Positions 35,902-46,834 of a stretch of 64,000 nucleotides of DNA are shown here, piece after piece. Position 1 is the stretch's first letter. Each line of letters starts with the position of its first letter. Source of the DNA: an uncultured Oligella sp. (GTDB lineage Bacteria; Pseudomonadota; Gammaproteobacteria; Burkholderiales; Burkholderiaceae_B). A program made the position numbers and the translations under genes. The notes beneath the pieces are model-generated. The model made no database searches, was not told where the DNA came from, and saw nothing but the letters and a program-made list of their open reading frames with translations. Location: assembly GCA_947632105.1 (NCBI GenBank), contig CANROD010000004.1, forward strand, positions 1-64,000, given 5' to 3'.

Positions 35902-37143
35902 TTAATTAGCCTGTTTACGTAAAAATGCAGGAACATCGCTATCATTACGCTCATCATCAGAAAGTGAGCGACGAGAAATAGCAGGAGAATCTGATGCTAC
36001 GGCACTCGATAATCCGAAGCCCGCATTAAGATGACCACTACGTTGACCGCGTGCTGTACGAATCGGATTAAAACCACTAACTGTGCCTCTTAGGCCACCT
36101 ACCGCTGCAGTCGCATCATCAGTACCTGTACGGAGCTCCTGTTGCTCTGTATTGTCAACCACAATCTCAGGCTTTTTTCGACCGAGACCTGTAGCAACCA
36201 CAGTAACACGAATCTGATCACCCATATTATCATCGTGCGCAATACCGGAAATGATAACCGCATCCTTATCGGCATAACCGGTGATAACCTCGTTAATCGT
36301 ACGAACCTCACGCTGAGTAATACCACCACTAGCAGTAATATTAATTAATACGCCACGAGCACCGTTTAAGTCCACGCCTTCTAACAGAGGACAAGCAATT
36401 GCCTCTTCAGCTGCTCTCTTAGCACGGTCATCACCTGATGCAACAGCAGTGCCCATCATCGCTTGGCCCTGCTCGCTCATGATGGTCTTCACGTCCTCAA
36501 AGTCAACGTTAATATTACCCTCAACGTTAATAATTTCAGCAATACCCGCACAAGCATTGTTAAGCACATCATCCGCTTCAATAAAACACTCTTGCATCGT
36601 AGCATCCTCACCTAGCATCTCCTCTAAGCGATCATTAAGCACAACGATAAGTGCATTGACATTGTCAGTTAGGCTAGCAATACCCTCTTCGGCTGCCTTC
36701 ATACGACGAGTACCCTCATAGCCAAAAGGCTTGGTTACTACGCCAACAGTTAAGATACCTAATTCACGAGCAATCTGAGCAACAACTGGACTTGCTCCTG
36801 TACCAGTACCACCTCCCATACCGGCAGTAATAAACACCATGTGAGCACCGCTTAATGCATTGCGAATTTGCTCACGAGCCGCTTCTGCAGATGCACGACC
36901 TTGCTCAGGCTTAGCTCCGGCTCCTAACCCGGTGCTACCTAAGGCGATCACTTGATCTGCTTTAGAACTGGCTAACGACTGAGCATCCGTGTTAGCACTG
37001 ATAAACTCAACCCCCTTAAGACCCTTGGCAATCATATGATTGACTGCGTTGCCGCCAGCGCCACCAACGCCAACGACCTTGATGACTGTACCGTTTTCAG
37101 GTTGCTCCTGGTCAACAAATTTGAAACCTAAATCCATGCTCAT
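35902..37143 (-). CDS. ftsZ: Cell division protein FtsZ
   Basis: A 413-residue tubulin-like GTPase that forms the division ring. The GTP-binding motif GGGTGTGASP and the N-terminal VVGVGGAGGNAVN are present. The T7 synergy loop reads INVDFEDVKTIM. After the GTPase core (to about 315) an unstructured linker with RTARGQRSGHLN leads to the conserved C-terminal peptide DVPAFLRKQ, which binds FtsA. AGGAG is 9 bases before the ATG. It is the last gene of the dcw run. Confidence 0.98.
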   Translation of the reverse strand: MSMDLGFKFVDQEQPENGTVIKVVGVGGAGGNAVNHMIAKGLKGVEFISANTDAQSLASSKADQVIALGSTGLGAGAKPEQGRASAEAAREQIRNALSGAHMVFITAGMGGGTGTGASPVVAQIARELGILTVGVVTKPFGYEGTRRMKAAEEGIASLTDNVNALIVVLNDRLEEMLGEDATMQECFIEADDVLNNACAGIAEIINVEGNINVDFEDVKTIMSEQGQAMMGTAVASGDDRAKRAAEEAIACPLLEGVDLNGARGVLINITASGGITQREVRTINEVITGYADKDAVIISGIAHDDNMGDQIRVTVVATGLGRKKPEIVVDNTEQQELRTGTDDATAAVGGLRGTVSGFNPIRTARGQRSGHLNAGFGLSSAVASDSPAISRRSLSDDERNDSDVPAFLRKQAN

Positions 37144-37266
37144 TACGAGAAACTCCTACTTTCCTACATCGAAAACACGAAAATACTCTCAAAGAAAGAG
37201 CCAATGCGAAATTCGCACTGCCTTTGAGAAATCTCCACCCTACTCCACTGCTAACTATATTCTAAA

Positions 37267-38481
37267 CTATAAGCTATTGGTAATAAAGCGCCAAAGACGT
37301 TTTATTAAACCTTCTTTTGATATATCCCCATGCTGGGTATATTGCTGCATACGTGAATAACTTAACAAACCCATTGCGGTTGCAAACCTCGGCTCACAAA
37401 CCACGTCAGACAAGCTACCATCATAAATTGGTACGCCAATACGTACAGGCACCTGGAACATATCCTCTGCCAACTCCTGAATACCTGGCAATAAAGCTGT
37501 ACCGCCGGTTAACACTAAACCGGTTACCTTATGGCCTGACTCAGCTAAGGTAGTCATCACTCCCATCAAAATCTCTTCGACTCGAGGCTCAATAACTTGA
37601 GCAAGAATATGTCGCTCCATTTCGCGAGACTCGCGATTACCTATCCCAATAACCTCAAAAGTTTCCTCAGAGTCTATTAAACTAGCTTTGGCGACACCGT
37701 AATTTAACTTAATATCCTCAGCATCTGGTGTTGGAGTACGCAACATGGTTGCAATATCATTGGTGATCTGGTCACCACCTTGTGGAAATACGGCTGTATG
37801 ACGCAAGGCTCCACCATACCAAACAGCTACATCCGTCGTCCCACTGCCAATATCCACGAGGGCGACGCCTAATTCCTTTTCATCTGCAGTCAAACACACT
37901 TGGCTAGCAGCCAAGGCTTGAAATACTAAACCCCGAACCTCAAGACCACAACGACGAATACACTTAAGTACGTTTTGCGTTGCACTCTGTAAACCAGTAA
38001 TGATATGCACCCGAACTTCTAAGCGAATACCAGCCATACCAACAGGTTGGATGATACCCTCCTGCTTATCTAAGGTATATTGCTGTGTAATAACATGAAG
38101 AATCTCATGATCGTTGGCGATATTAACTGCTTTGGCTGTATCTAGAACGCGACGTACATCAGTCGCACTGACTTCCTTGTCAACAACAGCCACCATACCA
38201 CTAGAGTTGAAACTATTGATATGACTACCGCCAATTCCTGTATAGACCTCACGAATACGGAAATCAGCCATGAGGCAAGCCTCCTCTAAGGCCTGCTGTA
38301 TTGAGCCGACAATTTGCTCAATATTGACTACTACACCCTTACGCATACCGCGTGAAAGTGCCTGGCCCACACCAATCACCTCATAACGACCATCTGGCAG
38401 ACACTCAGCCACGATAGCCACGACGGTACTGGTTCCTATATCTAGGGCGACAATTACATCCTTATTGTGGTCTCGACTCAT
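37267..38481 (-). CDS. ftsA: Cell division protein FtsA
   Basis: A 404-residue actin-like ATPase that tethers FtsZ to the membrane. VALDIGTSTVVAIV is the phosphate-1 motif, VDIGSGTTDVAVW phosphate-2, and LVLTGGTALLPGIQELAE the adenosine motif. The C-terminal amphipathic helix LIKRLWRFITNSL provides membrane attachment. There are 123 bases between it and ftsZ, enough for an additional ftsZ promoter, as is common, though I cannot define one. Confidence 0.97.
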   Translation of the reverse strand: MSRDHNKDVIVALDIGTSTVVAIVAECLPDGRYEVIGVGQALSRGMRKGVVVNIEQIVGSIQQALEEACLMADFRIREVYTGIGGSHINSFNSSGMVAVVDKEVSATDVRRVLDTAKAVNIANDHEILHVITQQYTLDKQEGIIQPVGMAGIRLEVRVHIITGLQSATQNVLKCIRRCGLEVRGLVFQALAASQVCLTADEKELGVALVDIGSGTTDVAVWYGGALRHTAVFPQGGDQITNDIATMLRTPTPDAEDIKLNYGVAKASLIDSEETFEVIGIGNRESREMERHILAQVIEPRVEEILMGVMTTLAESGHKVTGLVLTGGTALLPGIQELAEDMFQVPVRIGVPIYDGSLSDVVCEPRFATAMGLLSYSRMQQYTQHGDISKEGLIKRLWRFITNSL

Positions 38482-38516
38482 TTTTCAATTAACTCACTTA
38501 TTGCATCTCGGATTAG

Positions 38517-39311
38517 TCAGGGCTGCTCAGAACTTTCATTATCCGCAAAGGTTATTGCAAAACCTCTAGTATAGCGGAGATCGATTTGTTCTATTTGCCT
38601 TCCATCAATTCGTTTTAACAATGCCGGCCAGCTGCGAACAAATCGCTCAATCGTCTCGGCAAAACTAATTGCACCTACACCATCGTAGGGATTTGCTATT
38701 TCAGCACCGGGGTCACGGCCTATGATGACGACCATATTATTATCCAACAAAATACGCCAAGAATAGCGATCATTTAGACCTACCTCCTTGACCCTTAAAT
38801 TAATTGGACTCAACCACCGCACCAACTCAGCATAACGCTGTACCACTAGGTCCTCAGAACCATCTGGACCAAAGAACTGAGGTAATTTATCAACACCATC
38901 AACCTCACCTCTATTAGCCAAATACTTTTCACCCCAAGTATTAATCAACGCCTCTTCATTCCACAAAGCGAAAGGCTCATGCTCTTCAATACGCAGCAAT
39001 AAACCATTCGGCCATAAGCGCGTAATGTCTACATGACGCACCCAAGGTGATGTACTCAACACATCCTGAACCTCAAGCAAATCCAAACTGAAGAAATTGC
39101 CCTGCACCCGGCCATCTAAAGAATTCTGAATGCTGGCTGGCGACGCATATGACAAAACGTCACCCTGCTTTGGCTCCAATATAATACGGCTGATATTAAA
39201 CATCGGCAAATGCATCACATGATGACTTACCTTGCCAAGGATAATTAGTACCCCTATCGTCACCAAAAAGCCGGCGACGCGGTTCATAAAGCGGGGATCC
39301 GAAAATATCAC
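38517..39311 (-). CDS. ftsQ: Cell division protein FtsQ
   Basis: A 264-residue bitopic protein. After a short cytoplasmic part there is one membrane helix (VAGFLVTIGVLIILGKV), then a POTRA domain beginning MFNISRIILEP and the beta domain that recruits FtsL-FtsB (LRIEEHEPFALWNEEALINTWGEKY). The start is most likely GTG at 39311, which has AAGGTG 8 bases upstream; ATG at 39287 is possible. It connects early and late divisome proteins. Confidence 0.93.
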   Translation of the reverse strand: MIFSDPRFMNRVAGFLVTIGVLIILGKVSHHVMHLPMFNISRIILEPKQGDVLSYASPASIQNSLDGRVQGNFFSLDLLEVQDVLSTSPWVRHVDITRLWPNGLLLRIEEHEPFALWNEEALINTWGEKYLANRGEVDGVDKLPQFFGPDGSEDLVVQRYAELVRWLSPINLRVKEVGLNDRYSWRILLDNNMVVIIGRDPGAEIANPYDGVGAISFAETIERFVRSWPALLKRIDGRQIEQIDLRYTRGFAITFADNESSEQP

Positions 39312-39339
39312 GCCAACACCTTAAAAATTAGGCTTTAAA

Positions 39340-40290
39340 TTAACTCTTACGGCCGACTTTCAAATCAGCTGAAGCAAGAATATTTACACATAACTCTGAA
39401 TAAGACATGCCCTCAGCCTTTGCTGCCATTGGCACTAACGAATGACTGGTCATACCGGGCGCTGTGTTAATTTCCAACAAAAACGGCTCGTTGTTGGTAT
39501 TAAGCATCACATCAACACGTGACCAACCCTCGCAACCCACTGTACGATATGCCTGCACACAAAAATCCTGAATTTTTTTAGTCAACTCGGGTGATAAGTC
39601 TGCAGGGCAAATATACTGCGTATCATTCGAATGATACTTATTATGAAAGTCATAATTACCTTCCGGTGCAATAATCTCAATAGCCGGCAATGCGTGCGCC
39701 CCCTCACCCTGACCTAACACAGCAACAGTCAATTCTCGACCAATAATACATTGCTCGGCCAACAACACTTTATCGTATTGTGAGGCCTGCTTCAAAGCCT
39801 CCCCCAACTGCTCGGCTGTCTCTATTTTAGTTAAACCAATAGTAGAGCCCTCATGAGGGGGCTTAAGGATCATCGGTAAACCTAGCTTAGCGACTGCTTC
39901 TTGTAAATCCTCAGCATTGTTTACCACATGGTAATGAGGTGTTGGAATGCCTTGTTCAATAAATAGGCGCTTAGTCATGATCTTATCCATGGTGAGACTG
40001 GAACTCATCACTCCTGGCCCAGTATAAGGAATACCCAACAGCTCTAGCGCGCCTTGAATACACCCGTCTTCACCATAACGACCATGCAAAATCATAAATA
40101 CCCGATCAAACTGCGCCGCCTCCAGATCACTTAGGCTATGTTCACCCATATCAAAAAGATGTGCATCTACCCCCTTTTCGAGTAACGCAGCATGTACACC
40201 CGCACCAGAGTTTAGAGAAACCTCACGCTCAGCCGATACACCGCCGTATAGCACACCTACCTTACCGAAATTATAATCTGTACTAACCAT
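39340..40290 (-). CDS. ddl: D-alanine--D-alanine ligase
   Basis: An ATP-grasp ligase of 316 residues that makes the D-Ala-D-Ala dipeptide for peptidoglycan. [14 protein letters not shown] is the N-terminal signature, [20 protein letters not shown] and PPHEGSTIG follow, and the C-terminal [15 protein letters not shown] carries the Mg-ATP and substrate residues. The ATG at 40290 has GGAG upstream and overlaps the murC stop by 8 bases; the TTG two codons earlier is unlikely to be used. It is ddlB by position. Confidence 0.95.
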   Translation of the reverse strand: MVSTDYNFGKVGVLYGGVSAEREVSLNSGAGVHAALLEKGVDAHLFDMGEHSLSDLEAAQFDRVFMILHGRYGEDGCIQGALELLGIPYTGPGVMSSSLTMDKIMTKRLFIEQGIPTPHYHVVNNAEDLQEAVAKLGLPMILKPPHEGSTIGLTKIETAEQLGEALKQASQYDKVLLAEQCIIGRELTVAVLGQGEGAHALPAIEIIAPEGNYDFHNKYHSNDTQYICPADLSPELTKKIQDFCVQAYRTVGCEGWSRVDVMLNTNNEPFLLEINTAPGMTSHSLVPMAAKAEGMSYSELCVNILASADLKVGRKS

Positions 40291-41704
40291 TTGCAATCTC
40301 CAAGACTTTTGCTGGCACTCTACTAATTGAGCCAGCGCCCATTGTTATAACAATATCACCATTGCGCGCAAACGCATGAAGTGCTTGCGGCAACTCCTCT
40401 ATATCTGGAACAAACTGAGGCTCAACCTTACCATCGTGTTGCAACGCTTTATAAAGTGCCTCACCATTAGCAAAACTAAGTGGAAACTCACCGGCTGCAT
40501 AGACCTCAGTTAGCAGCACCTCATCAGCTAAACCAAGCACCCGCACAAACTCTTCAAAACAATCACGCGTGCGTGTATAACGATGTGGTTGGAAAGCCAA
40601 CACTAATCGCTTATCAGGCCAAGCACCTCGCGCCGCTGCAATCGTTGCTTCCATCTCGACAGGATGATGACCATAGTCGTCAATCAACGTATAAGAGCCA
40701 TCTCCATTAGTTTTCAGTATATCAATCTCACCGATAAAGCTAAAACGACGACCTACACCAGTAAAATTGTTAAGTGCCTCAACAATTGCCTTATCCTCTA
40801 CTCCAATCTCTGTCGCTAAAGCAATCCCTGCTAATGCATTCAGAATATTGTGATGACCTGGTAAATTTAAAACGATGTCTAAAGGCTCACATTGACGGCG
40901 ACGGCCACAACTCCTGTCAACAGTGAAATGCATCTGCGGACCGACACTACGGATATCTCTAGCCCGATAGTCTGCTTCTTCCTGTATGCCATAAGTCACG
41001 ATTGGACGAGAAATAAATGGGATGATTTTCTTAACATTATCATCATCAACACATAAAATCGCCGTACCATAAAAAGGTAAATTCTGGGTAAACTCAACAA
41101 ATGCACTGCGTAGGCGAGCAATATCATGACCATAAGTGTCCATATGGTCAACGTCAATATTAGTGACAATAGCCATCACAGGCAACAAATTGAGGAAAGA
41201 GGCGTCTGACTCATCAGCCTCAACGACAATATAATCACCCTTGCCTAGATAGGCATTGGTGCCGGCTGAATTTAATCGACCACCAATCACAAAAGTAGGG
41301 TCGAGCTTAGCAGCCGCTAAAATACTACTCACTAAGCTAGTCGTGGTAGTTTTACCATGCGTACCAGCCACGGCAATACCCATTTTTAAGCGCATCAATT
41401 CAGCTAACATCATTGCTCGTGATACGACAGGAACACCTTGAGCCCTTGCCTTAAGTACCTCAGGATTACCACCGGAAATGGCTGTCGATGTAACCACCAC
41501 ATCAGCTTCCGCTTTATCAACATTATCCGCCGCATGCTCGTAAAAAATATGCGCGCCCAAGTCCTCTAAACGTCTGGTAACTACTGTTTGGTTTAAGTCT
41601 GATCCACTCACTCGATAGCCTTGGTTAATCAGCACCTCAGCAATGCCACTCATACCTGAGCCGCCAATGCCTACTAAATGGATATTTCTAATTCTATACT
41701 TCAT
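40283..41704 (-). CDS. murC: UDP-N-acetylmuramate--L-alanine ligase
   Basis: A 473-residue Mur ligase that adds L-Ala to UDP-MurNAc. [18 protein letters not shown] is the N-terminal UDP-substrate loop, [12 protein letters not shown] the P-loop, and [12 protein letters not shown] and [13 protein letters not shown] complete the three domains. Coupled to murG upstream (2-base gap) and ddl downstream (overlap). Confidence 0.97.
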   Translation of the reverse strand: MKYRIRNIHLVGIGGSGMSGIAEVLINQGYRVSGSDLNQTVVTRRLEDLGAHIFYEHAADNVDKAEADVVVTSTAISGGNPEVLKARAQGVPVVSRAMMLAELMRLKMGIAVAGTHGKTTTTSLVSSILAAAKLDPTFVIGGRLNSAGTNAYLGKGDYIVVEADESDASFLNLLPVMAIVTNIDVDHMDTYGHDIARLRSAFVEFTQNLPFYGTAILCVDDDNVKKIIPFISRPIVTYGIQEEADYRARDIRSVGPQMHFTVDRSCGRRRQCEPLDIVLNLPGHHNILNALAGIALATEIGVEDKAIVEALNNFTGVGRRFSFIGEIDILKTNGDGSYTLIDDYGHHPVEMEATIAAARGAWPDKRLVLAFQPHRYTRTRDCFEEFVRVLGLADEVLLTEVYAAGEFPLSFANGEALYKALQHDGKVEPQFVPDIEELPQALHAFARNGDIVITMGAGSISRVPAKVLEIANG

Positions 41705-41706
41705 TT

Positions 41707-42822
41707 TTATTCTCTTGCTAATTGCTCACAAACATCCGCAATTGCATGTGTTGCACCTGGTAATGCCATCGCTCTGGCTGAATTTGCCATTTCTAATAAC
41801 TGTTTACGATCCTTAGAGACCAACCACTCAGCTAACCACTGCGCACTAAGCGCGGACTGTGCTTTCACCTCTGCCGCACCACTATCAGCTAACCAACGGG
41901 CATTCGCCGTTTGGTGATCATCAATTGCTCCCGGCAGAGGTATGAACAATGCAGGCACGCCGACTGCAGCAACCTCAGCCACTGTCATTGCTCCCGCGCG
42001 GCATATTAATAAATCAGCCTCTGCAAGTGCATTTGCCATATTATCAATGAAAGCTACACAATTTGCTTCGACTCCTACCTCTTGATAATTATTTTTTAAT
42101 AATTCAAGGTGAGTAGATCCTGATTGGTGTGTAATTAGTGGTCGCTGTTCTAACGACAACTGAGCAATGGCTTGCGGAATTAAATTATTTAGCGCTAACG
42201 CACCTAAACTACCACCAACCACTAATAAACGTAACGGCCCATCTCGTCCTACAAAACGCACTGTTGGCGTTGGTAGATTCAACAATTCTGCACGCACGGG
42301 ATTGCCGACCACTGTACCCTTTGACAAGGCCTTGGGAAAAGCCATCAACACACGTTTAGCTAACTTACTAATGACCTTATTCGCAGTACCAGCAACGGCA
42401 TTTTGCTCATGTAAAACAATAGGTTTAGCAGTAAAGAAAGCCACGACACTACCTGGAAATGCAGCATAACCACCCATTCCCAAAACTACAGTAGGTTTAA
42501 CCTTTTTAAAAGCCTTGCCAGCCTCTGCTATTGCACCTGCCAAAGCGAAAGGCAACTTTAACAAAGCAAATAAACCCTTACCACGCAGTCCAGCAAAACT
42601 CATCGGTAATAGTTGATAGCCACGCGCCGGTACTAAATCACCCTCCATACGATCTGGATTACCTAACCAATAGACATGCCAACCACGTTGTTGCAACTCA
42701 TCCGCAACTGCTAAACCAGGCATAATGTGACCACCGGTACCACCTGCCATAATCAAAATAGTTGGTGCCACTACTGCTGCGTCAGTGTCATTTACTAAAA
42801 CCATCCGAGTTTTATCATTCAT
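41707..42822 (-). CDS. murG: UDP-GlcNAc:lipid I N-acetylglucosaminyltransferase
   Basis: A GT28-family transferase of about 371 residues that turns lipid I into lipid II on the inner face of the membrane. [19 protein letters not shown] is the lipid I-binding G-loop, [11 protein letters not shown] and [14 protein letters not shown] follow, and [24 protein letters not shown] binds UDP-GlcNAc. The N-terminus is extended by about 20 residues ([17 protein letters not shown]) before the first strand. The ATG at 42822 overlaps the ftsW stop (TGATG) and has AAGG upstream; the track uses a GTG one codon earlier. Confidence 0.96.
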   Translation of the reverse strand: MNDKTRMVLVNDTDAAVVAPTILIMAGGTGGHIMPGLAVADELQQRGWHVYWLGNPDRMEGDLVPARGYQLLPMSFAGLRGKGLFALLKLPFALAGAIAEAGKAFKKVKPTVVLGMGGYAAFPGSVVAFFTAKPIVLHEQNAVAGTANKVISKLAKRVLMAFPKALSKGTVVGNPVRAELLNLPTPTVRFVGRDGPLRLLVVGGSLGALALNNLIPQAIAQLSLEQRPLITHQSGSTHLELLKNNYQEVGVEANCVAFIDNMANALAEADLLICRAGAMTVAEVAAVGVPALFIPLPGAIDDHQTANARWLADSGAAEVKAQSALSAQWLAEWLVSKDRKQLLEMANSARAMALPGATHAIADVCEQLARE

Positions 42823-44078
42823 CACATATACCTTGGCGTTGGCATACCAGAAATTGGTAAACCACGCATTAACTGACGGTTTTCATAATCGACTCTAAGC
42901 ACGAGGCCTAACGCACTCAACGTGATAAACATAGCAGAACCACCATAGCTAATCATGGGTAACGTTAAGCCCTTAGTTGGTAATAAACCTAAACAAACGC
43001 ACAAATTAAACAACGCTTGAAAACCAATCCAAATTCCCACACCCTGAGCAACTAAACCACTAAAGTAACGGTCCATGGCAATTGCAGTACGACCAATTTT
43101 AAAACATTTAAACACCAATATAAAATACAGTACAACAACTGTTGTAATACCGATAAACCCTAATTCTTCACCAATAACAGCCAAAATAAAATCGGTATGA
43201 GCCTCTGGTAAATAGTGTAATTTTTCAATACTGGAACCTAAGCCGACACCACTCCACTCGCCGCGACCGATCGCTATCAATGAATGCACCAATTGATAAC
43301 CAGTAGACTGTGCATGCTCCTCACTAAAAGGGTCTAAGAAAGCCAATATTCGCCTAAAACGCCATGAACTACCAAAAACCGCGACACTGACAAAAGCGAC
43401 ACCAGCAATAATCACTGTGACTAAATAAAAGCTGTGTAAACCGCCTAAAAATAATATACCAATACAGATACAGGCAATTACCATAGCAGCGCCCAAATCG
43501 GGCTCCACCACAGTCAAACCTACAGCGAACACCATTAAAGCAGTGACAGGCAAGACCCCTTTGACAAAGCCTTCCATAAACTTGAGATTTGCAATTGCAT
43601 CACGGTGAATTACCGTATAGCGTGCGGCATAAACAACCATCGCCATTTTCATAAGTTCGCTAGGCTGAAAATTTACGACCCAAAGAGGAATCCAACGCCT
43701 GGCACCATTTACCTCGTGGCCAATAAATGGAAATAAGACAATAATCAAAAAAAACGCTGCTATCATGAAAAAATATAGCGAAATTTCTTCCCACTTATCC
43801 ATATTGATATTAAAAACAACCACCATGCCAAAAAAGCCAAATGCAATAAATATAACCTGCTTGATCAAGTAGCTATTAAATTTAAAGAGTTGACTGCTTG
43901 ACCCATCAGTTAGCGCAATGGATGAGGAATAGACCATAATTAGGCTTAAAATCAGAATAGCGCCCACGACCGACAAGAATAACAGGTCATAATCACGCAT
44001 TTTAATACGAGTAGGCGAAACCTCATTAACACCCTGCTCACCATCATGAACAAAACGATCGCGCATGCTTAGGCTCAT
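42822..44078 (-). CDS. ftsW: SEDS peptidoglycan glycosyltransferase FtsW
   Basis: A 418-residue polytopic membrane protein with about ten helices. [26 protein letters not shown] is split by two SEDS landmarks (NGARRW and FQPSE), [11 protein letters not shown] contains the catalytic-region Asp, and [20 protein letters not shown] and [17 protein letters not shown] are further SEDS motifs. It polymerises lipid II at the septum together with FtsI. GGGGAG precedes the ATG, which directly follows the murD stop. Confidence 0.97.
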   Translation of the reverse strand: MSLSMRDRFVHDGEQGVNEVSPTRIKMRDYDLLFLSVVGAILILSLIMVYSSSIALTDGSSSQLFKFNSYLIKQVIFIAFGFFGMVVVFNINMDKWEEISLYFFMIAAFFLIIVLFPFIGHEVNGARRWIPLWVVNFQPSELMKMAMVVYAARYTVIHRDAIANLKFMEGFVKGVLPVTALMVFAVGLTVVEPDLGAAMVIACICIGILFLGGLHSFYLVTVIIAGVAFVSVAVFGSSWRFRRILAFLDPFSEEHAQSTGYQLVHSLIAIGRGEWSGVGLGSSIEKLHYLPEAHTDFILAVIGEELGFIGITTVVVLYFILVFKCFKIGRTAIAMDRYFSGLVAQGVGIWIGFQALFNLCVCLGLLPTKGLTLPMISYGGSAMFITLSALGLVLRVDYENRQLMRGLPISGMPTPRYM

Positions 44079-45611
44079 TTATATCTCCCCATACTCAAGC
44101 GCTAATTCCTGTACCGCCTCAACAAATGCTGTGCCACGCTGCACATAGTTATTAAACATATCCATACTGGCACAAGCCGGTGACATTAACACGACATCAC
44201 CAGCGGAGGCTAAACTCATCGCCATAGTAACCGCGTCACCCATCGATTCCGCATGAGATATTGGCACACCGGTACTACCTAGTTCCTGCTTAATTTGCTT
44301 GGCATCACGACCAATCAACACAATCGCGCGAGCCTTTTCTTTTAACGGCTTTTGTAAAGGGCTAAAATCTTGCCCCTTAGCTAAACCACCCAAAATCACT
44401 ACTAAAGGCTGCTCTAGACCATTAAGAGCAGCCAAAGTCGCACCGACGTTTGTCCCCTTACTGTCATTAATAAAGTCTATACCACCTATGTTGCGTACAA
44501 AATTCATTCGATGCGGTGCTGCTTCAAATTGATTTAAAGCATGCAACAACGGACCCCAACTAATATGAATAGCTCTGCATAGAGCCAAGGCGGCTAAGGC
44601 ATTCAGAGCATTATGAGCACCCTTAACTGGCAAAGCCTCCAGCGGCATTAACAATTTTAATTGACCAATAGCACGCGTACTTAATAACTCTTTTTTCTTG
44701 CGTGCAGCAGCACTAAGAGGCACATCAAAACTGTCCTCATCAACGCTCGCAGCCAACCAAGTCATACCACCTTCAGTTTTAAAACCTAGATCACCGTTAA
44801 GTGACGGCTCATCATCAGCAAAACTCACCACATCTAGCGCCTCGTCCGTAGTCACCATGCTAAGTACTTCGGGTTCAGCTCGAGCAATAATTTTTATCTC
44901 ACTTAGCTCTAGAAGCTTTGCTTTGTGCTGCACATAATCTTCCCAGCCTAGATGCCAATCTAAATGATCCTGGCTAAGATTTAATACGACCGCAGCCTTA
45001 GGTCTAAGGGATTGTACCGTGGCCATTTGAAAGCTTGATAACTCAAGCACCCAAACTTCAGGCAGCTCATTAGCGTCAAGCGCCTGTCTCAATGCCGTCA
45101 GCACGGCTGGGCTAATATTGCCACAAGCAATAGCGGGCACACCAGCCGCCAGCAACATATCGCGAGCCATCATGGTGACTGTCGTTTTGCCATTAGTGCC
45201 AGTAACTGCAATCACATCACAATCATAGCCTTGAGACCCTTTTAAATCTGCTAAAGCTCTGGCAAATAACTCAACCTCGCCAATCACCTCAATCCCTTGT
45301 TGCTCTGCCTGTTGGAGAAACTCTTTAACAGGTGATTGGTTTGGAGAAAGGCCTGGACTAAGGACAAGGGAATCAATCCCCTCCAAGGCCTGTTCGCCTA
45401 AACAATTGTCTCCTAAAGCGTAGGACAACTCGGTAGTTGAACTAGCCTGAGCAGCTGCTTTAATCTCGGCTAACCCAGGTGGTTCTTGCCTTGTATCAGC
45501 AACACGCAACTTTGCCCCTTCACGTAAACACCACAAAGCACTGGCTAAGCCAGTCTCACCCAAGCCTAAGACTAATACATGTGATTGAGACAAACTTTTG
45601 TGTTGCATCAT
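44079..45611 (-). CDS. murD: UDP-N-acetylmuramoylalanine--D-glutamate ligase
   Basis: A 510-residue Mur ligase, slightly longer than E. coli MurD. VLVLGLGETGLASALWCL is the N-terminal domain loop, AVTGTNGKTTVTMMARDML the P-loop, and NLSQDHLDWHLGWEDYVQHKAK the central domain motif with a carbamylated-Lys position. FINDSKGTNVGATLAAL and LILGG-type VVILGGLAKGQDF mark the C-terminal domain. An insertion of about 50 residues around DDEPSLNGDLGFKTEG and VPLSAAARKKKEL explains the extra length. Adds D-Glu to UDP-MurNAc-L-Ala. Confidence 0.96.
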   Translation of the reverse strand: MMQHKSLSQSHVLVLGLGETGLASALWCLREGAKLRVADTRQEPPGLAEIKAAAQASSTTELSYALGDNCLGEQALEGIDSLVLSPGLSPNQSPVKEFLQQAEQQGIEVIGEVELFARALADLKGSQGYDCDVIAVTGTNGKTTVTMMARDMLLAAGVPAIACGNISPAVLTALRQALDANELPEVWVLELSSFQMATVQSLRPKAAVVLNLSQDHLDWHLGWEDYVQHKAKLLELSEIKIIARAEPEVLSMVTTDEALDVVSFADDEPSLNGDLGFKTEGGMTWLAASVDEDSFDVPLSAAARKKKELLSTRAIGQLKLLMPLEALPVKGAHNALNALAALALCRAIHISWGPLLHALNQFEAAPHRMNFVRNIGGIDFINDSKGTNVGATLAALNGLEQPLVVILGGLAKGQDFSPLQKPLKEKARAIVLIGRDAKQIKQELGSTGVPISHAESMGDAVTMAMSLASAGDVVLMSPACASMDMFNNYVQRGTAFVEAVQELALEYGEI

Positions 45612-45643
45612 CGCCGCGCTTTAAAAGACCTTTTAGATAAAAA

Positions 45644-46813
45644 TTAACGTAATTTAAGTGTAGAAAGACCTATCAACACCAACATGATAGTAATAATCCA
45701 GAAACGAATAACAACCTGCGTTTCCTTCCAACCTTTTTTCTCAAAATGGTGATGTAATGGCGCCATTAATAAGATCCGACGCCCTTCGCCATAACGCTTT
45801 TTGGTATATTTAAACCAACTAACTTGCAACATAACGGATAGCGTCTCTACAACAAAAACACCACCCATAATAAAGAGCACGATCTCTTGACGCACAACCA
45901 CGGCTATACAGCCAAGCATCCCACCAAGCGCTAAAGCACCTACATCGCCCATAAAAACCTGTGCTGGATAGGCATTAAACCATAAAAATGCCAACCCGGC
46001 CCCACCTAAGGCAGCACATAAGATCAGCATTTCACCAGCACCAGGAATATAAGGAAAAAGCAAATAATCTGAATAGTCGACACGACCAACTACATAGGCA
46101 AAAATACCTAAAGCGCCACCCACCATAACAGTTGGCATAATGGCCAAACCATCTAAGCCGTCAGTTAAATTAACCGCATTACTCGCACCAACGATCACTA
46201 ACCAAGTCAAGACCGCAAAACCGAATACCCCTAACGGATAACTCACACTCTTAAAAAACGGCACAATTAAGTCAGCTTGTCGCGGCAATGGCATGGTAAA
46301 ACCACTCATAACCCACTCTTTAAATAAGGGCCATAAATCTGCATTTTCAGGTGCAGCAACGGCAAAGGTCAGATAAAGAGCGGCAATAGCACCGATCGTG
46401 GATTGCCAAAAAAACTTTTCCCTTGACGACATACCTTCAGGATTTCTATAAACCACCTTGCGATAATCATCAAACCAACCAATAGCACCAAAACCCACGG
46501 TTACAAAAAGCACAACCCAAACAAATCGATTACTTAAATCAGCCCATAACAAAGTGGATAAAGCAATTGAGATTAGCACCAAAACACCACCCATGGTTGG
46601 TGTACCATCCTTGACTAAATGGCTTTCTAAACCATACTGGCGCACTGCTTGACCAATCTTCAATTCCAAGAGCTTGCGTATCACCTTAGGCCCAGCAATC
46701 AACCCAATAATCAATGCTGTAGCGCTGGCCATCAACGCACGCATAGTCAAATAATCAAATACTGCAAAAAAACTGTAGTCTTTACTTAGATACTTAAACA
46801 GCTCATATAACAT
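45644..46813 (-). CDS. mraY: Phospho-N-acetylmuramoyl-pentapeptide transferase
   Basis: A 389-residue inner-membrane enzyme with about ten helices that transfers phospho-MurNAc-pentapeptide to undecaprenyl phosphate to form lipid [58 protein letters not shown] and [16 protein letters not shown] are all in place, including the Asp residues and the His triad of the active site. It follows murEF by 21 bases. Confidence 0.97.
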   Translation of the reverse strand: MLYELFKYLSKDYSFFAVFDYLTMRALMASATALIIGLIAGPKVIRKLLELKIGQAVRQYGLESHLVKDGTPTMGGVLVLISIALSTLLWADLSNRFVWVVLFVTVGFGAIGWFDDYRKVVYRNPEGMSSREKFFWQSTIGAIAALYLTFAVAAPENADLWPLFKEWVMSGFTMPLPRQADLIVPFFKSVSYPLGVFGFAVLTWLVIVGASNAVNLTDGLDGLAIMPTVMVGGALGIFAYVVGRVDYSDYLLFPYIPGAGEMLILCAALGGAGLAFLWFNAYPAQVFMGDVGALALGGMLGCIAVVVRQEIVLFIMGGVFVVETLSVMLQVSWFKYTKKRYGEGRRILLMAPLHHHFEKKGWKETQVVIRFWIITIMLVLIGLSTLKLR

Positions 46814-46834
46814 GAGTGGCTTCCCCGTTGCTTA